Part shown: piece by piece, positions 1 to 10,021 of the stretch
Layout: the number at the start of each line of letters is the position of its first letter
Numbering within the stretch: the first letter of the stretch is position 1
NCBI GenBank assembly: GCA_021325335.1
Contig: JAJPHJ010000010.1
Coordinates: forward strand, 1 to 59,915
Source: Pseudomonadota bacterium
Lineage (GTDB): Bacteria; Vulcanimicrobiota; Vulcanimicrobiia; Eremiobacterales; Eremiobacteraceae
DNA length: 59,915 bases
Direction: 5' to 3'
Program-made: the position numbers and the translations under genes
Notes under the pieces: generated by a model
Database searches by the model: none
Told to the model about the DNA's origin: nothing
The model's input: the letters and a program-made list of their open reading frames with translations, nothing else

Positions 1-1935
1 ACGATCAACCTTTCGGACTTCGCGGCCGTGGACTATCGCGCGAACGACGAGACGATGATCGACGAGCTGATCGGTCTCAACAAGAACACCGGATCGGACG
101 CCTTTGCGTACGCGGTGAATTCCAAAAACCCAGCCTCGGGCGTGTGCTATACGGCGACCGGAGCCGCGGTCAGCTGCTATTCTGGAAATGCCTTGAACTT
201 CGGACTTGCTCAGGCATTCACCGGAACCGCGCTCCCCACGCTTCCAGGGTCATGCGGAGGCAACGCGTGCGAGTGGTTCGTCGCGGAGAACGGGCAATAC
301 GGCGGCGCCAATTACGCGAAGCCGAACTTCGGCAACATCTCGATCACGGATCAGATCAAGCCGAGCAACCAGTGGTTCATCAATATCGGTCTGCGCGAAG
401 ACCGGTTCGCGTACAATCTCTCGAACACGGCGCCAACCGCAGCGCGAACGTTCTGGACCAACGCCTGGAACAACTCATACTGCGTGCTCCCAGGCGCACA
501 TACGCCGCAATACAACCCAGCGAATGACACGACGGTCGGTGCGCCATGTCCAGCCGGCCAGGTGCCGGCGACGTTCACGAACCTCCCCAACGACAGCGAA
601 ACCTTCTGGGTGTTCCAGCCTCGGCTCGGCGCGACGTTCACGGCAAATCCGAACGACGTGTTCCGGTTGAGCGCCGGGGTGTATGACCAGGCGCCGAACA
701 CCGCGTACGAGCAGTACAATTATCTCAACCAAGACCTGCCCGGCCAGTCGAACCTCACGTACAACTTCTGGTCGTACGGTTTCAACACGAGCACCCATCG
801 GGTGGTCCCGCCGACGTCGGACAATTACGACCTTTCGTGGGAGCACCACTTCGCGGGGACCGACACCAGCTTCAAGCTGACGCCGTTCTACCGCACCACG
901 AAGAACCAAATACAAAACTTCTTCCTGAACCAAGCGACGGGCTTCGTGTCTGGTCTCAACACCGGGAACCAGACCTCAGAAGGCGTCGAGTTCCAGCTCA
1001 ACTTAGGCAACTTCAACCAAGACGGACTCTCGGCGTTGCTCGCGTACACGTACACGCACGCCTACATCCATTACAACACGCTCGGCAACGGCACGACGGT
1101 GCTCGATGGGATCAACCAGGCGATCCAATTGTACAACTCGTTCACGGGTGCGTGCGCGGGTGTGGCGCCGAACAACAGCAGCACGAGTCTGTGCGGCATC
1201 TACGGGAGCAACGGCAACGCCGTGGCGACCGAGCTGAACGGCGTGGCAAACCCGTACTTCAAGGCCCCGCCGCAAGCGCGACTGGACCCCAACGCCAACT
1301 ACGTCCCGTTCACCACGCTCCCCAACGCGGTGGAGGCTGCGGCTACGTCCTACGAAGTGCCGAACGTCGCGGCGCTCATCCTGAACTACAAGCACGACAA
1401 ATGGTCTATCTCACCACAGTTCCAGTACGTCGAAGGGAGTTTCTACGGGGATCCGCTCTCCGGGTTCGGCGTCGATCCATCGACCTGCGGATCATTGGGA
1501 TCCGGTCTCAGCGGCGATCCGCGCTACCCATACGGCGGCACGGGAACCGCGTTTGACGCGCTCACATGCGGCGGAACGATCGCCGTGCCCGACCCGTACA
1601 CGCACGTGTTCGACAGCATCGGTGCGTTCAGGCAACCCAACCAGTTCCTCATGCACGCACAGCTCTCGTACCGCGCGTCCAACAGAGTCACGTTCACGGC
1701 GAACGTGGCGAACATCATCAACACGTGTTTCGGAGGGACTAAAGAGGCATGGACGACGATCTCGACGCGCCTCAACTGCGGCTACGTCCTGCCGGGTTAT
1801 GGCTTCCCACTGAACTACGGCGCCAACATCTACAACCCGGGTGTGACGTTCCAACCGATGCTCCAATTCCCGTACCAAGAGAACCCGATCGCACAACCCG
1901 TACAAGCGGTCTTCTCGGTCAAGGTAAGTCTCTAA
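1..1935 (+). CDS. TonB-dependent receptor, C-terminal part (gene begins upstream of window)
   Basis: Frame is open to base 1; beta-barrel-like alternating aromatic strands (e.g. LSALLAYTYTHAYIHY, FLMHAQLSYRASNRVTFTANVANIINTCFGG) and C-terminal barrel strand ending in VFSVKVSL. Confidence 0.8.
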   Translation, partial: TINLSDFAAVDYRANDETMIDELIGLNKNTGSDAFAYAVNSKNPASGVCYTATGAAVSCYSGNALNFGLAQAFTGTALPTLPGSCGGNACEWFVAENGQYGGANYAKPNFGNISITDQIKPSNQWFINIGLREDRFAYNLSNTAPTAARTFWTNAWNNSYCVLPGAHTPQYNPANDTTVGAPCPAGQVPATFTNLPNDSETFWVFQPRLGATFTANPNDVFRLSAGVYDQAPNTAYEQYNYLNQDLPGQSNLTYNFWSYGFNTSTHRVVPPTSDNYDLSWEHHFAGTDTSFKLTPFYRTTKNQIQNFFLNQATGFVSGLNTGNQTSEGVEFQLNLGNFNQDGLSALLAYTYTHAYIHYNTLGNGTTVLDGINQAIQLYNSFTGACAGVAPNNSSTSLCGIYGSNGNAVATELNGVANPYFKAPPQARLDPNANYVPFTTLPNAVEAAATSYEVPNVAALILNYKHDKWSISPQFQYVEGSFYGDPLSGFGVDPSTCGSLGSGLSGDPRYPYGGTGTAFDALTCGGTIAVPDPYTHVFDSIGAFRQPNQFLMHAQLSYRASNRVTFTANVANIINTCFGGTKEAWTTISTRLNCGYVLPGYGFPLNYGANIYNPGVTFQPMLQFPYQENPIAQPVQAVFSVKVSL

Positions 1936-1958
1936 CCTTACCGCCGGCAGGGACCGGA

Positions 1959-1997
1959 CGAGGCTCTCGTGCTCATGCGAGGGCCTCGTTTTGCTTT
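1959..1997 (+). terminator. Rho-independent-like terminator after TonB receptor
   Basis: cgaggctctcg / cgagggcctcg stem (one G.U) followed by ttttgctttg. Confidence 0.6.
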
Positions 1998-2076
1998 GCC
2001 GGCACTACTGCCAAAATGATGCCATACGACGCCGGCACCCGCGGGGTATCGTTAAGCGCCGGGTGAACTTTTGCTC

Positions 2077-3870
2077 ATGCGTTGGGCGAATCAAGAGACG
2101 AGAAACCTGCTGCGCCTGATGCGTCGCCCTCACGCTTTGGAGCGCGAGCGGCTCGCGGTGATGCTGCGGGAGGCAACGCGCGCCCCCGACGCCCGATACG
2201 CGCTGCAGCAGATCATCGAGTCCACCTTCGATAAGAGCATTGCCGCCGACCGTCTGCGCTACGCGATCATCCAGCGCTGCGACGTCGGGGGCGAGACCAC
2301 GCGCAGCGCCGCCACCGCGCTCGGGCTCTCCGTGCGTCAGTTCTTCCGCGTCCGCGCCGATGCCATCGCCGCGCTCGCCGAGGCCATCGAGCGACGCTTG
2401 CGGCAACCGCCAGATGCCCACGACGACCTCGAACGGCTCGCGCAAACGCTCGAGATGGTCGACTCGAAGGCAGCCCTCGACATCTACTTGCGCCTGCCTC
2501 CGGGAACGCGCGAAGAAACGCCCTACGACATCGTGCGCACTTCGATTTGGGCGGGACTTGACGTCACGCAGGAACAGCTCGATGCATGCGAAGGCCCCTG
2601 GCGGCTGCTCGCGTATGCGGCGCTTTCGCGCAATCTCGTCTGGCGAGGCGACGTGGACGGCGCGCTCGCCTTGATAGAACGCGTCCGCGACGAGATGCAG
2701 GGGAAGAAGGGAGCGCGCTACGAGCCGGTCGCTTTCGAGATAGCGTTTCTCGAGCGATGCGATGCAACGCGCACGGGCGACATTCACCGAAGCCGCGCGT
2801 TGCTCGATGAGCTCAGAGCGCTCGCCGGCCAAGACGAGACACGACAAGCGATGACCCTGCTTTTCGAAGCAGATCAAGCCAGTATCGAAGGTGACGCACG
2901 CGCGGCAGCCACGGCGATCGACGACCTGGAACGGCTGGACGTACGCAATCGCGATCTGACCGTCATGGCGCGCACTGCTTTGGCCAAAGCGATGCTCGCG
3001 CTCGTGCAAGGCCGCTATGGAGAGGCCTACGCCCTGGCCAACGGCGCAAGCCAAGGGATGGCGTGGTTGGAGGCGGCGTTCTCCTGGCGCGCGGCTGGCA
3101 TCGCGGGCAGAGCAGCCCTTTTCAGCGGCTCCCGTTGGACGCCGCCGCAGAGCTTGAACTCGCGCTACCCAAATGTCTGGACACGCTCGCTGGCGGAGGC
3201 CGTGCGCGCGCGCCATCTCTTGCCCGGCGCGCCCCGTGAAGCTCGCGAGGCGGCCGAACTCGCTTTGGAAATCGCGCAAAAGCAGCATTGTCCGTCCTAC
3301 GCCGCGTACGCAAAGGTGTCGCTCGCTGGAGCGCTCGACGCGCTTGGCGAGCACGAAGCGGCGCGCGAACTTCGGGTCGAGGCGTGGGAAAGCGAGGTTC
3401 GGCGCGACGATCGTTTCGCGCTCTACGACCTTTTCTATAACCCGCATGCGAAGATCCGCGACTTGAACGCGATGTTCGATCAACGCTTCGGCGCGGCCAT
3501 CATGCGTTATCTGGAAGACGTGGCGCCGGTGTTCGCGGATTTGCGGCGCCGCGCGTCGGGTGAAGCGGTCGCAGGCGTCGCGCGCTACTGCTTGGAGCTC
3601 GGCCTTGGCAATCCCAAACCGCACGGTGACCTGGAGCTGATCGGCAAACCGCTCGCCGAGCGGCTTGCGGGAGGCTATGACGACGCGATCGTCTTGCGAA
3701 CCCACTGCGGAGCGCTTGGCCACATCGCCGCGAAGGCACTGAGCTGGTGCGTCGTGCCCGCCGAGCGCGAGCGGTTCGTGCAGCGCTTCGTGGAAGCATG
3801 GGTGGAAGGCGGCGAACGCGCGCGCCTTGCGATCTGTCCGGAGCTTGCGGCTTGGAGGGAAGCGGTTTGA
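2077..3870 (+). CDS. Putative regulator: N-terminal HTH-like domain (LGLSVRQFFRVRADAIAAL) plus long alpha-helical/TPR-like C-terminus
   Basis: ORF 2071..3870; N-terminal ~100 aa similar to the product of 7953..8357(-); C-terminus Ala/Arg/Leu helical repeats. Confidence 0.55.
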   Translation: MRWANQETRNLLRLMRRPHALERERLAVMLREATRAPDARYALQQIIESTFDKSIAADRLRYAIIQRCDVGGETTRSAATALGLSVRQFFRVRADAIAALAEAIERRLRQPPDAHDDLERLAQTLEMVDSKAALDIYLRLPPGTREETPYDIVRTSIWAGLDVTQEQLDACEGPWRLLAYAALSRNLVWRGDVDGALALIERVRDEMQGKKGARYEPVAFEIAFLERCDATRTGDIHRSRALLDELRALAGQDETRQAMTLLFEADQASIEGDARAAATAIDDLERLDVRNRDLTVMARTALAKAMLALVQGRYGEAYALANGASQGMAWLEAAFSWRAAGIAGRAALFSGSRWTPPQSLNSRYPNVWTRSLAEAVRARHLLPGAPREAREAAELALEIAQKQHCPSYAAYAKVSLAGALDALGEHEAARELRVEAWESEVRRDDRFALYDLFYNPHAKIRDLNAMFDQRFGAAIMRYLEDVAPVFADLRRRASGEAVAGVARYCLELGLGNPKPHGDLELIGKPLAERLAGGYDDAIVLRTHCGALGHIAAKALSWCVVPAERERFVQRFVEAWVEGGERARLAICPELAAWREAV

Positions 3871-4937
3871 TTCCGCGACCGCACGTGTGGAAGTCCGCAC
3901 TTGCGGTCGCGAGCACGGTGGCTTGCACGTTGATAGCGGCGGGGGCGCCCACCCGGGCCGAACCCATAGGCCAAACCCAGCTCAGTGCGGCTCGGGCCCA
4001 GCTCGTCGCTCACTACAACGACGTGGTCCGCCGCACGGGCCTCGACGCGGCTGCGAATCTCGAAGAGCGCTTGGATGACGACATCGGCGCATTTCTCTCT
4101 TTGGATACGCCGAGCAACCTGAGCCGCGAGGCTTGGATCGAGCGCCTCAATGCGCTCGCGGCGCTCGACACGAGCTTCGTCAATCAGGTCATCGCCGGAA
4201 AATCGGAGCCGATCCTAGGATCGCAAGGCCTGGTCGAGCGCCTCGTGCTGGCACGCACCGATCGAACGTTGCAGCCGTACGCACTCTACGTGCCAAACAA
4301 TCTGCCGCCGAACCCCTCGCTCGTGGTGCTGCTCCACGGCAACCCGCAGACCGAGTCTGAGATCCTCGTGGGACCATACTTCCAAAACCTCGCGGACGAG
4401 ACGAAGACCGTTGTCGCGGCTCCGTATGGGCGCGGCATCTACGACTATGCGGCGCCCGCTGACGACGAGGTCTACCAAGTGGCGCAGGAAGTGGCCGCCG
4501 CCTTGCATGCCGATCCGCGCAAAATCTTTCTCGCGGGCTACTCGATGGGCGGCTTTTCGGTTTTCAAGATCGGCCCCGAGCATCCCGCGCAATGGGCGGC
4601 GATCATGTGCATCTCCGGGTCGATCCTCAACAGCGAGACTGCAGCGGTGAGCTCAGCGTTCGCGCACACTCGCATCTACGTGGTGAACGGGGCCAAAGAC
4701 GACAACATCCCCGCCAAGTACGGCATGCAGACGGCGCAGTGGCTCGCGCAAACCGGCATACCGACCGGATTCTACCAAGACCCGGAAGGCAATCACTACC
4801 TGTACACGTTCATGCCGGCATTGTCCCGGGCATGGCACGAAATGATCGCGGGATCCATCGGGCTCGACGCGCAACCCGTCGCGCAACCGGTGCACGACCT
4901 TCCCGAGGTAGCACCACCCGGGGCGACGCATCCGTAA
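3867..4937 (+). CDS. Secreted alpha/beta hydrolase (esterase / PHB-depolymerase-like)
   Basis: TTG start overlapping upstream TGA; signal peptide; LVVLLHGNPQ and nucleophile elbow GYSMGG. Confidence 0.7.
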   Translation: MIPRPHVWKSALAVASTVACTLIAAGAPTRAEPIGQTQLSAARAQLVAHYNDVVRRTGLDAAANLEERLDDDIGAFLSLDTPSNLSREAWIERLNALAALDTSFVNQVIAGKSEPILGSQGLVERLVLARTDRTLQPYALYVPNNLPPNPSLVVLLHGNPQTESEILVGPYFQNLADETKTVVAAPYGRGIYDYAAPADDEVYQVAQEVAAALHADPRKIFLAGYSMGGFSVFKIGPEHPAQWAAIMCISGSILNSETAAVSSAFAHTRIYVVNGAKDDNIPAKYGMQTAQWLAQTGIPTGFYQDPEGNHYLYTFMPALSRAWHEMIAGSIGLDAQPVAQPVHDLPEVAPPGATHP

Positions 4938-4984
4938 GCTCCTTTCGGTGGGAGTTCGCGCGATCTCCCACGTACAGCCCCAGC

Positions 4985-5332
4985 ATGGTCGTGGCGATGT
5001 CAACGCTCGCAAAAATACTGCTCGGGGTTGCCGTCATCTCGGCACAGGCGCTCGACATCAACGCGACGCAGCACGTCCTGCACCCGCCCTACAATGGCAG
5101 GGAAAATGAGTTCCTAGCCCATCCCTTCGTCCACGAAGGTGGGTATGCCGAGCAGTGGGGCGCGACGCTTGCCTCCGACGCCATCCAATACGCCATCACC
5201 CGGCGCTGGAACAGCGAAGAGCAGGCTGCAGCATGGTCGTTGCGCGCTGCCGCCCACCTTAACGCGGCGCTTCAGACGGAAGCGACCATCCGCGCTCGCG
5301 ATGCGGCGGACGCGGCCGCGGCGCCGCATTAA
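4985..5332 (+). CDS. Small hypothetical secreted/membrane protein
   Basis: Hydrophobic N-terminus MVVAMSTLAKILLGVAVISAQA; intact 115 aa frame. Confidence 0.45.
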   Translation: MVVAMSTLAKILLGVAVISAQALDINATQHVLHPPYNGRENEFLAHPFVHEGGYAEQWGATLASDAIQYAITRRWNSEEQAAAWSLRAAAHLNAALQTEATIRARDAADAAAAPH

Positions 5333-5367
5333 TGTTGCCGTAATGATGAACTGCTAGGCTTGGGGCC

Positions 5368-6486
5368 ATGAAGCGATACTTCGCGCCGATCCTTGCCATC
5401 TTGACGACGGCGGCTTTGGTCGCACGCGCGGCTGTGGGCCAAGCCGCGGGCGGTGACGGCGCCGTGCCTCGTTATGCGCACATCTTCGTGATCGTGCTTG
5501 AAAACAAAGACCAAAGCCAAGTCATCGATCCGGCGGCAGCGCCGAACATCGCGCGGCTCGCCAAGACCTACGGCTTGGCCTCACATTTCTATGCGGAGTC
5601 CCATCCAAGCGAACCCAACTACGTGGCCATGGTCTCAGGCGACACGTACGGCATCCGCGACGACGACGCGTACTACTGCCACTCGGGTTTGAAAAACCAG
5701 TATTGCGAAAAATCCATGCGTCCCGGCTACGTCAACCATACCTTGACGCAACCCGATCTCGGCTCGCAGCTCACGAGCGCCGGACTGACCTGGAAAGGCT
5801 ACTACGAAAGCATTCCCAAGCCGGGCTCTGAAGCGATCGTCGCCGGAGATCCCTCATGGGGCGCCGCCGCTGCGCATTGGGAGCTATACGCCTCCAAGCA
5901 CTCAGGCTTCTTGAATTTCGCCGCGATTCAGAACAGCCCGAAACGCTCGTCGCTGCTCGTCGGCTTCGATCAGCTCGATCGCGACCTGGCAGGCCCCGAT
6001 ATGCCGGCCCTGGCCTTCATCGTGCCCAACCAGTGTAACGACATGCACGGGCTCGACCCGGCCGATTATAGCGCCGACGTCGCCGCCGCCATCCCACACG
6101 AATGCCTCCATGACAACGCGGCTGGTCTCATCAAACGAGGGGACGTCGAGGTCGCTAAGCTCGTGGACAAGATCCAAGCCTCGCCTGCATGGAAGGCGCA
6201 GGCCAACGCGGCCATCGTCATCACCTTCGACGAAGGTTCGACCGACACGCCCATGGGCTGCTGCGGCATCGATCCCAAGAGCCCTTCCAACTTCGGCGGC
6301 GGCCTCATCCCGACGGTCGTCATCACGAATAACGGTCCGCGCGGACTCGTGGACCCCACGCCGTACAGCCACTATTCGCTCTTGCGCACGATCGAAGACG
6401 CCTTCGGCGTGCACGAGTATCTCGGCCATGCCGCCGACACGAGCGCCGGCGTCCAGCCGATGGTGCCGCTCTTCGCAGTGCGCTAG
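5368..6486 (+). CDS. Phosphoesterase family protein (acid phosphatase / phospholipase C-like)
   Basis: Signal peptide; HIFVIVLENKDQSQVI, HPSEPNYVAMVSGDTYGI, VITFDEG, SHYSLLRTIEDAFG motifs. Confidence 0.8.
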   Translation: MKRYFAPILAILTTAALVARAAVGQAAGGDGAVPRYAHIFVIVLENKDQSQVIDPAAAPNIARLAKTYGLASHFYAESHPSEPNYVAMVSGDTYGIRDDDAYYCHSGLKNQYCEKSMRPGYVNHTLTQPDLGSQLTSAGLTWKGYYESIPKPGSEAIVAGDPSWGAAAAHWELYASKHSGFLNFAAIQNSPKRSSLLVGFDQLDRDLAGPDMPALAFIVPNQCNDMHGLDPADYSADVAAAIPHECLHDNAAGLIKRGDVEVAKLVDKIQASPAWKAQANAAIVITFDEGSTDTPMGCCGIDPKSPSNFGGGLIPTVVITNNGPRGLVDPTPYSHYSLLRTIEDAFGVHEYLGHAADTSAGVQPMVPLFAVR

Positions 6487-7007
6487 CGGGGGCGTCCCTC
6501 ATATACCCAGCGGTTCACGTCCTGCTCGTAGTTGATGGCACCCGGCACCGTGCGGTAGCGACGTACGAACGTGAACCCAGCCTTTTCGAGCACGCGATTG
6601 GGCGCGAGATTTTCGGCGCGCGGTTCGCAAAAAACGCGTTTGAGCGCGAAGCGCTCGATGGACAACGCCACCGAGCGTTTGAAGAACTCCGTGCCTAGAC
6701 CAGCGCGCCGCAGCGCGGGTACCCACAGGTGCAGGTGGATGAACGCATCTTCGCCTGCGCGGATGTTGCCCAAGCTCGAATGACCCACTTGCGTGCCGTG
6801 GTAAAGCCATGCGAAATAGACGCGCTCTTTTTGCTCATCGGGTTTTTCGTGATCCTCGAGCAACAGGCGTAACCACTCGTCGGCGCTAGGGAGCTTTGCG
6901 CGGTCGGCCCCCATCCCGTAGAGAAACGCGTCGCTTGCCTGGACGAAGTAGCGTACCACTCCCGCGTATTGCTCGCGAGAGGTGAACGGGCAGACGTCGA
7001 CCTCCAA
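6483..7007 (-). CDS. GNAT-family N-acetyltransferase
   Basis: Long frame to 7100; likely TTG start near 7007 (MEVDVCPFTSREQ); LHLWVPALRRAGLGTEFFKRSV acetyl-CoA motif, ENLAPNRVLEKAGF. Confidence 0.7.
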   Translation of the reverse strand: MEVDVCPFTSREQYAGVVRYFVQASDAFLYGMGADRAKLPSADEWLRLLLEDHEKPDEQKERVYFAWLYHGTQVGHSSLGNIRAGEDAFIHLHLWVPALRRAGLGTEFFKRSVALSIERFALKRVFCEPRAENLAPNRVLEKAGFTFVRRYRTVPGAINYEQDVNRWVYEGRPR

Positions 7008-7015
7008 AATGGGAC

Positions 7016-7915
7016 CTATTTCAAGAACGTCCCTTCGCGCAACTCCGCGAACGCCTCGCGCAGTTCGTCTTGGGTGTTCATGACGATCGGGCCGTACCAC
7101 GCCACCGGTTCTTCCAGCGGCTTGCCCGAGACCAAGAGGAAACGCACGCCGTCCTCTCCGGCTTGGACGGCTACCTCATCGCCGCTGTCGAACAGGACGA
7201 GCGAACGGTTGTCGGCGTCAGGCGGTGGGGCGGTGTCGAGCCAGCCGACCGATTCCGTCGGCACGGCCAAAGGACCCGAGGCGTTGCCGAACTTCGCATC
7301 TCCTGCGAAGACGTAAGCGAAGGCATGGCGGCTCGTGTCGACTTTGAGCGTCTTGCGCTGGCCCGGCGGCACGGTGACATCCAGGTAGATGGGATCGGCT
7401 GCGACGCCCGTGACCGGACCTTTCTTGCCCCAGAAACTTCCGCATACGACGCGCACCTGTGTGCCATCGTCATCAATCGCCGCAGGGATCTCGGCCGACT
7501 TGACCTCTTGATAGCGGGGTGCCGTCATCTTGAGCGATGACGGAAGGTTGGCCCAGAGTTGAAAGCCGTGCATGCGCCCGCTCTGGTCGCCTTTGGGCAT
7601 CTCTTGGTGGATGATGCCGCGGCCCGCGGTCATCCACTGCACGTCGCCGGCTGCGATGGTGCCCGCGTGACCCATGCTGTCCCCATGGTCGACCGTGCCG
7701 GCGAGCACGTAGGTGATCGTCTCGATGCCGCGATGCGGATGCCAGGGGAAACCGGCGAGATAGTCCGCCGGCACGTCGTTGCGAAAATCGTCGAGCAGCA
7801 GAAACGGATCGAAGTCCGAAGTATTGCCGAACCCGAAGGCACGGCGAAGATGAACGCCCGCACCCTCCAGCGTCGGTTTTGATTTGATCAGGCGTTTGAT
7901 CGGTCGAATCGACAT
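7016..7915 (-). CDS. Pirin family protein
   Basis: FDPFLLLDDFRNDVPADYLAGFPWHPHRGIETITYVLAG and AGDVQWMTAGRGIIHQEMP signature. Confidence 0.92.
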   Translation of the reverse strand: MSIRPIKRLIKSKPTLEGAGVHLRRAFGFGNTSDFDPFLLLDDFRNDVPADYLAGFPWHPHRGIETITYVLAGTVDHGDSMGHAGTIAAGDVQWMTAGRGIIHQEMPKGDQSGRMHGFQLWANLPSSLKMTAPRYQEVKSAEIPAAIDDDGTQVRVVCGSFWGKKGPVTGVAADPIYLDVTVPPGQRKTLKVDTSRHAFAYVFAGDAKFGNASGPLAVPTESVGWLDTAPPPDADNRSLVLFDSGDEVAVQAGEDGVRFLLVSGKPLEEPVAWYGPIVMNTQDELREAFAELREGTFLK

Positions 7916-7952
7916 GGATGGCGATTCAGCCATCCGGCGGGTTTCTCTTGCC

Positions 7953-8357
7953 TTATGCTCGCAACGCGCCGCAGCGCGAGCAGACGATCGGTTCCCGGAA
8001 ATCCGAGCCGAAAGAGCGATCGTCGGGGCCGAGCTCCTGGATGGCAGTCGCCAACATGCCGATGGCGGCCGCGCGCCAGCGGAAGAACTGCCGGATGGAG
8101 AGGTTCATCTCGGCGGCTGCCGCGCGCGCCTTTTGGCCTCGGAGGTCGCAGCGCACGAGCAGATCGCGCAGCTGCGCAGCGCCGGGATCCTGCGCGAAGG
8201 CCCGATCGATGAGGAGGACGAGCGCATCGCGACAGCTCTGCGTTTTGAACGACTCCCGCAGCCGGCGAGCGAGCGGATCCCGGCCCAAGAGTTCGGGTCG
8301 CCGCAAGAGTCTCAGGGTCTTGCGCAGCGCAAACGGGGAGCCTTCATGCTGCATCAT
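7953..8357 (-). CDS. Standalone HTH-like domain protein related to the N-terminus of 2077..3870
   Basis: LRLLRRPELLGRDPLARRLRES...AAAAEMNLSIRQFFRWRAAAIGMLATAI aligns with LRLMRRPHALERERLAVMLREA...AATALGLSVRQFFRVRADAIAALAEAI. Confidence 0.5.
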   Translation of the reverse strand: MMQHEGSPFALRKTLRLLRRPELLGRDPLARRLRESFKTQSCRDALVLLIDRAFAQDPGAAQLRDLLVRCDLRGQKARAAAAEMNLSIRQFFRWRAAAIGMLATAIQELGPDDRSFGSDFREPIVCSRCGALRA

Positions 8358-8537
8358 GATGCTTGAGACCTTAACACCTCGTGGCATGCAGAGGCTTCAA
8401 TCGGGCCTCACATGTGCCTCAAATCGCTCTCAAATGGTTAATATGCCAAGGTTCTGCCGACGGCTTTGGGACCGATTATTCGCAGGGCGCCTTAAGTGGA
8501 CGTCTAAGAACGTGCGCGGACACTCCCAGAGGTCATC

Positions 8538-9935
8538 GTGAGTCACGTCTACGCGTTTGGACCTTTTCGCCTCGATCCGCAGAACGAGTCGCTGCGACGC
8601 GGCTCGCAACGGATTCATCTCACTTCAAAAGCGTTCGCCGTCCTAAGGCTGCTCATCGAACGGGCCGGCCAGCTCGTCACAAAAGAGGAGATACTCGCGG
8701 CGGTCTGGCCCGACGGTTTCATCGAGCCGGCCAATCTGACGCAGACAATCTACCTGCTCCGCAAGGCGCTCGATGACCGTGGCGGCAACCTGATCGAAAC
8801 GGTCCCCGCTCGCGGCTACCGCATCGCCTCGGCCGTCGAAATAATCCCCCAGACTTCTGCCCTCCCCTTGCAAGCGGCGTCCTCATCGGGCAAAGCGCTG
8901 ACGCATGTCGCCTGGGTGGGCGCGCTCCTGTTGGCTGTCGCCGCAATAGGCGGCTCCGATTTCACCGCGAGACACCATTCGGCCGCCGCCGATCCGCGCA
9001 TGCAACGCGACTACGTCCTTGGAAGGCACTATTGGAACGAGCGCACGATCGTGGGCATCAACACCGGCCTGCGCTATTTCAAAGAGGCACTGGCGATCGA
9101 TCCGCACAGCGCGCTCGTGCACTCAGGACTTGCGGATAGCTACTCTGCGCTCGCGTATTACTTGCCGGGGAGCGCGCAACGCCAAAACCGCCTGCAAATG
9201 GCTCGTGCGGAGGCGCTCACGGCGATCGCATTGGACCCGCAAGCCGCCGAGGGGCATGCCTCCCTCGCGTTTGTCGATGAATTCTTGGGTCCGTCCTACA
9301 GGCCGGAGGTCATGCGCGAGTTCCAGCGATCTTTGGCGCTCGACGACCGGTACGCGACCGCGCACGAATGGTATTCCTGGTTCTTGTTCCGCTGGGGAGA
9401 TCCGAAGGGAGCCTTGCGAGAGATGGCGCGGGCGCGCGAGCTGGACCCGTTGTCGCCCGTCATCAACTTCGCGCTCGGCAACCAGCTGTATTACACGCGT
9501 CATTATAAGGAAGCATCGGAGCAGTGGCGATTGGCCATCGCGATTCTTCCGACGTCCACGCAAGGCTACTACGGCGCCAGCCTGAGCGACGAACAGATGG
9601 GCGACGAACGTCGAGCCGAACAAGAATTGCGGCGCGCCCTGACCATGACGCCGAACGATCCGGATCTGCTTGGCGCGCTCGCCCATGTCTACGTGCAGGC
9701 GGGCCAGACTCAGAAGGCGCTTGCGCTGCTGAAGCAGCTCTCGGCGATGCGCCCTGCGCCCGCCTATGAGATCGCGGTGATCGAGACGGCCTTGGGCCAG
9801 CAACTCGCGGCGTTGCAATGGCTCGCGGTGGCCAAACGCCAGCACGACGAGAACATGGCCGAATTCGATATCGATCCGCGAATGGACAAATTGCGCCACA
9901 AGATCATGAGGTACATGGCGGACAACGCGTCGTGA
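8538..9935 (+). CDS. Winged-helix (OmpR/CadC-type) transcriptional regulator with TM segment and TPR-like C-terminus
   Basis: GTG start; GPFRLDPQNESLRRG...LTSKAFAVLRLLIERAGQLVTKEEILAAVWPDGFIEPANLTQTIYLLRKAL trans_reg_C motif; TM VAWVGALLLAVAAIGG; TPR repeats. Confidence 0.85.
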   Translation: MSHVYAFGPFRLDPQNESLRRGSQRIHLTSKAFAVLRLLIERAGQLVTKEEILAAVWPDGFIEPANLTQTIYLLRKALDDRGGNLIETVPARGYRIASAVEIIPQTSALPLQAASSSGKALTHVAWVGALLLAVAAIGGSDFTARHHSAAADPRMQRDYVLGRHYWNERTIVGINTGLRYFKEALAIDPHSALVHSGLADSYSALAYYLPGSAQRQNRLQMARAEALTAIALDPQAAEGHASLAFVDEFLGPSYRPEVMREFQRSLALDDRYATAHEWYSWFLFRWGDPKGALREMARARELDPLSPVINFALGNQLYYTRHYKEASEQWRLAIAILPTSTQGYYGASLSDEQMGDERRAEQELRRALTMTPNDPDLLGALAHVYVQAGQTQKALALLKQLSAMRPAPAYEIAVIETALGQQLAALQWLAVAKRQHDENMAEFDIDPRMDKLRHKIMRYMADNAS

Positions 9936-10021
9936 CCCCATGCAATCGTAAGCGCGTCCCGTGCCCGGAGTGAGCTGGGTCCGGCTACCGGCGGCCCAGG
10001 GATGAAACCGATATACAAGGC

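Noticed and set aside
2005-3900. 631-aa minus-strand ORF opposite the HTH/TPR-like protein
   Set aside because: High-GC shadow ORF: Arg/His/Ala-rich translation without domain-like motifs; the plus-strand product has a paralogous domain.
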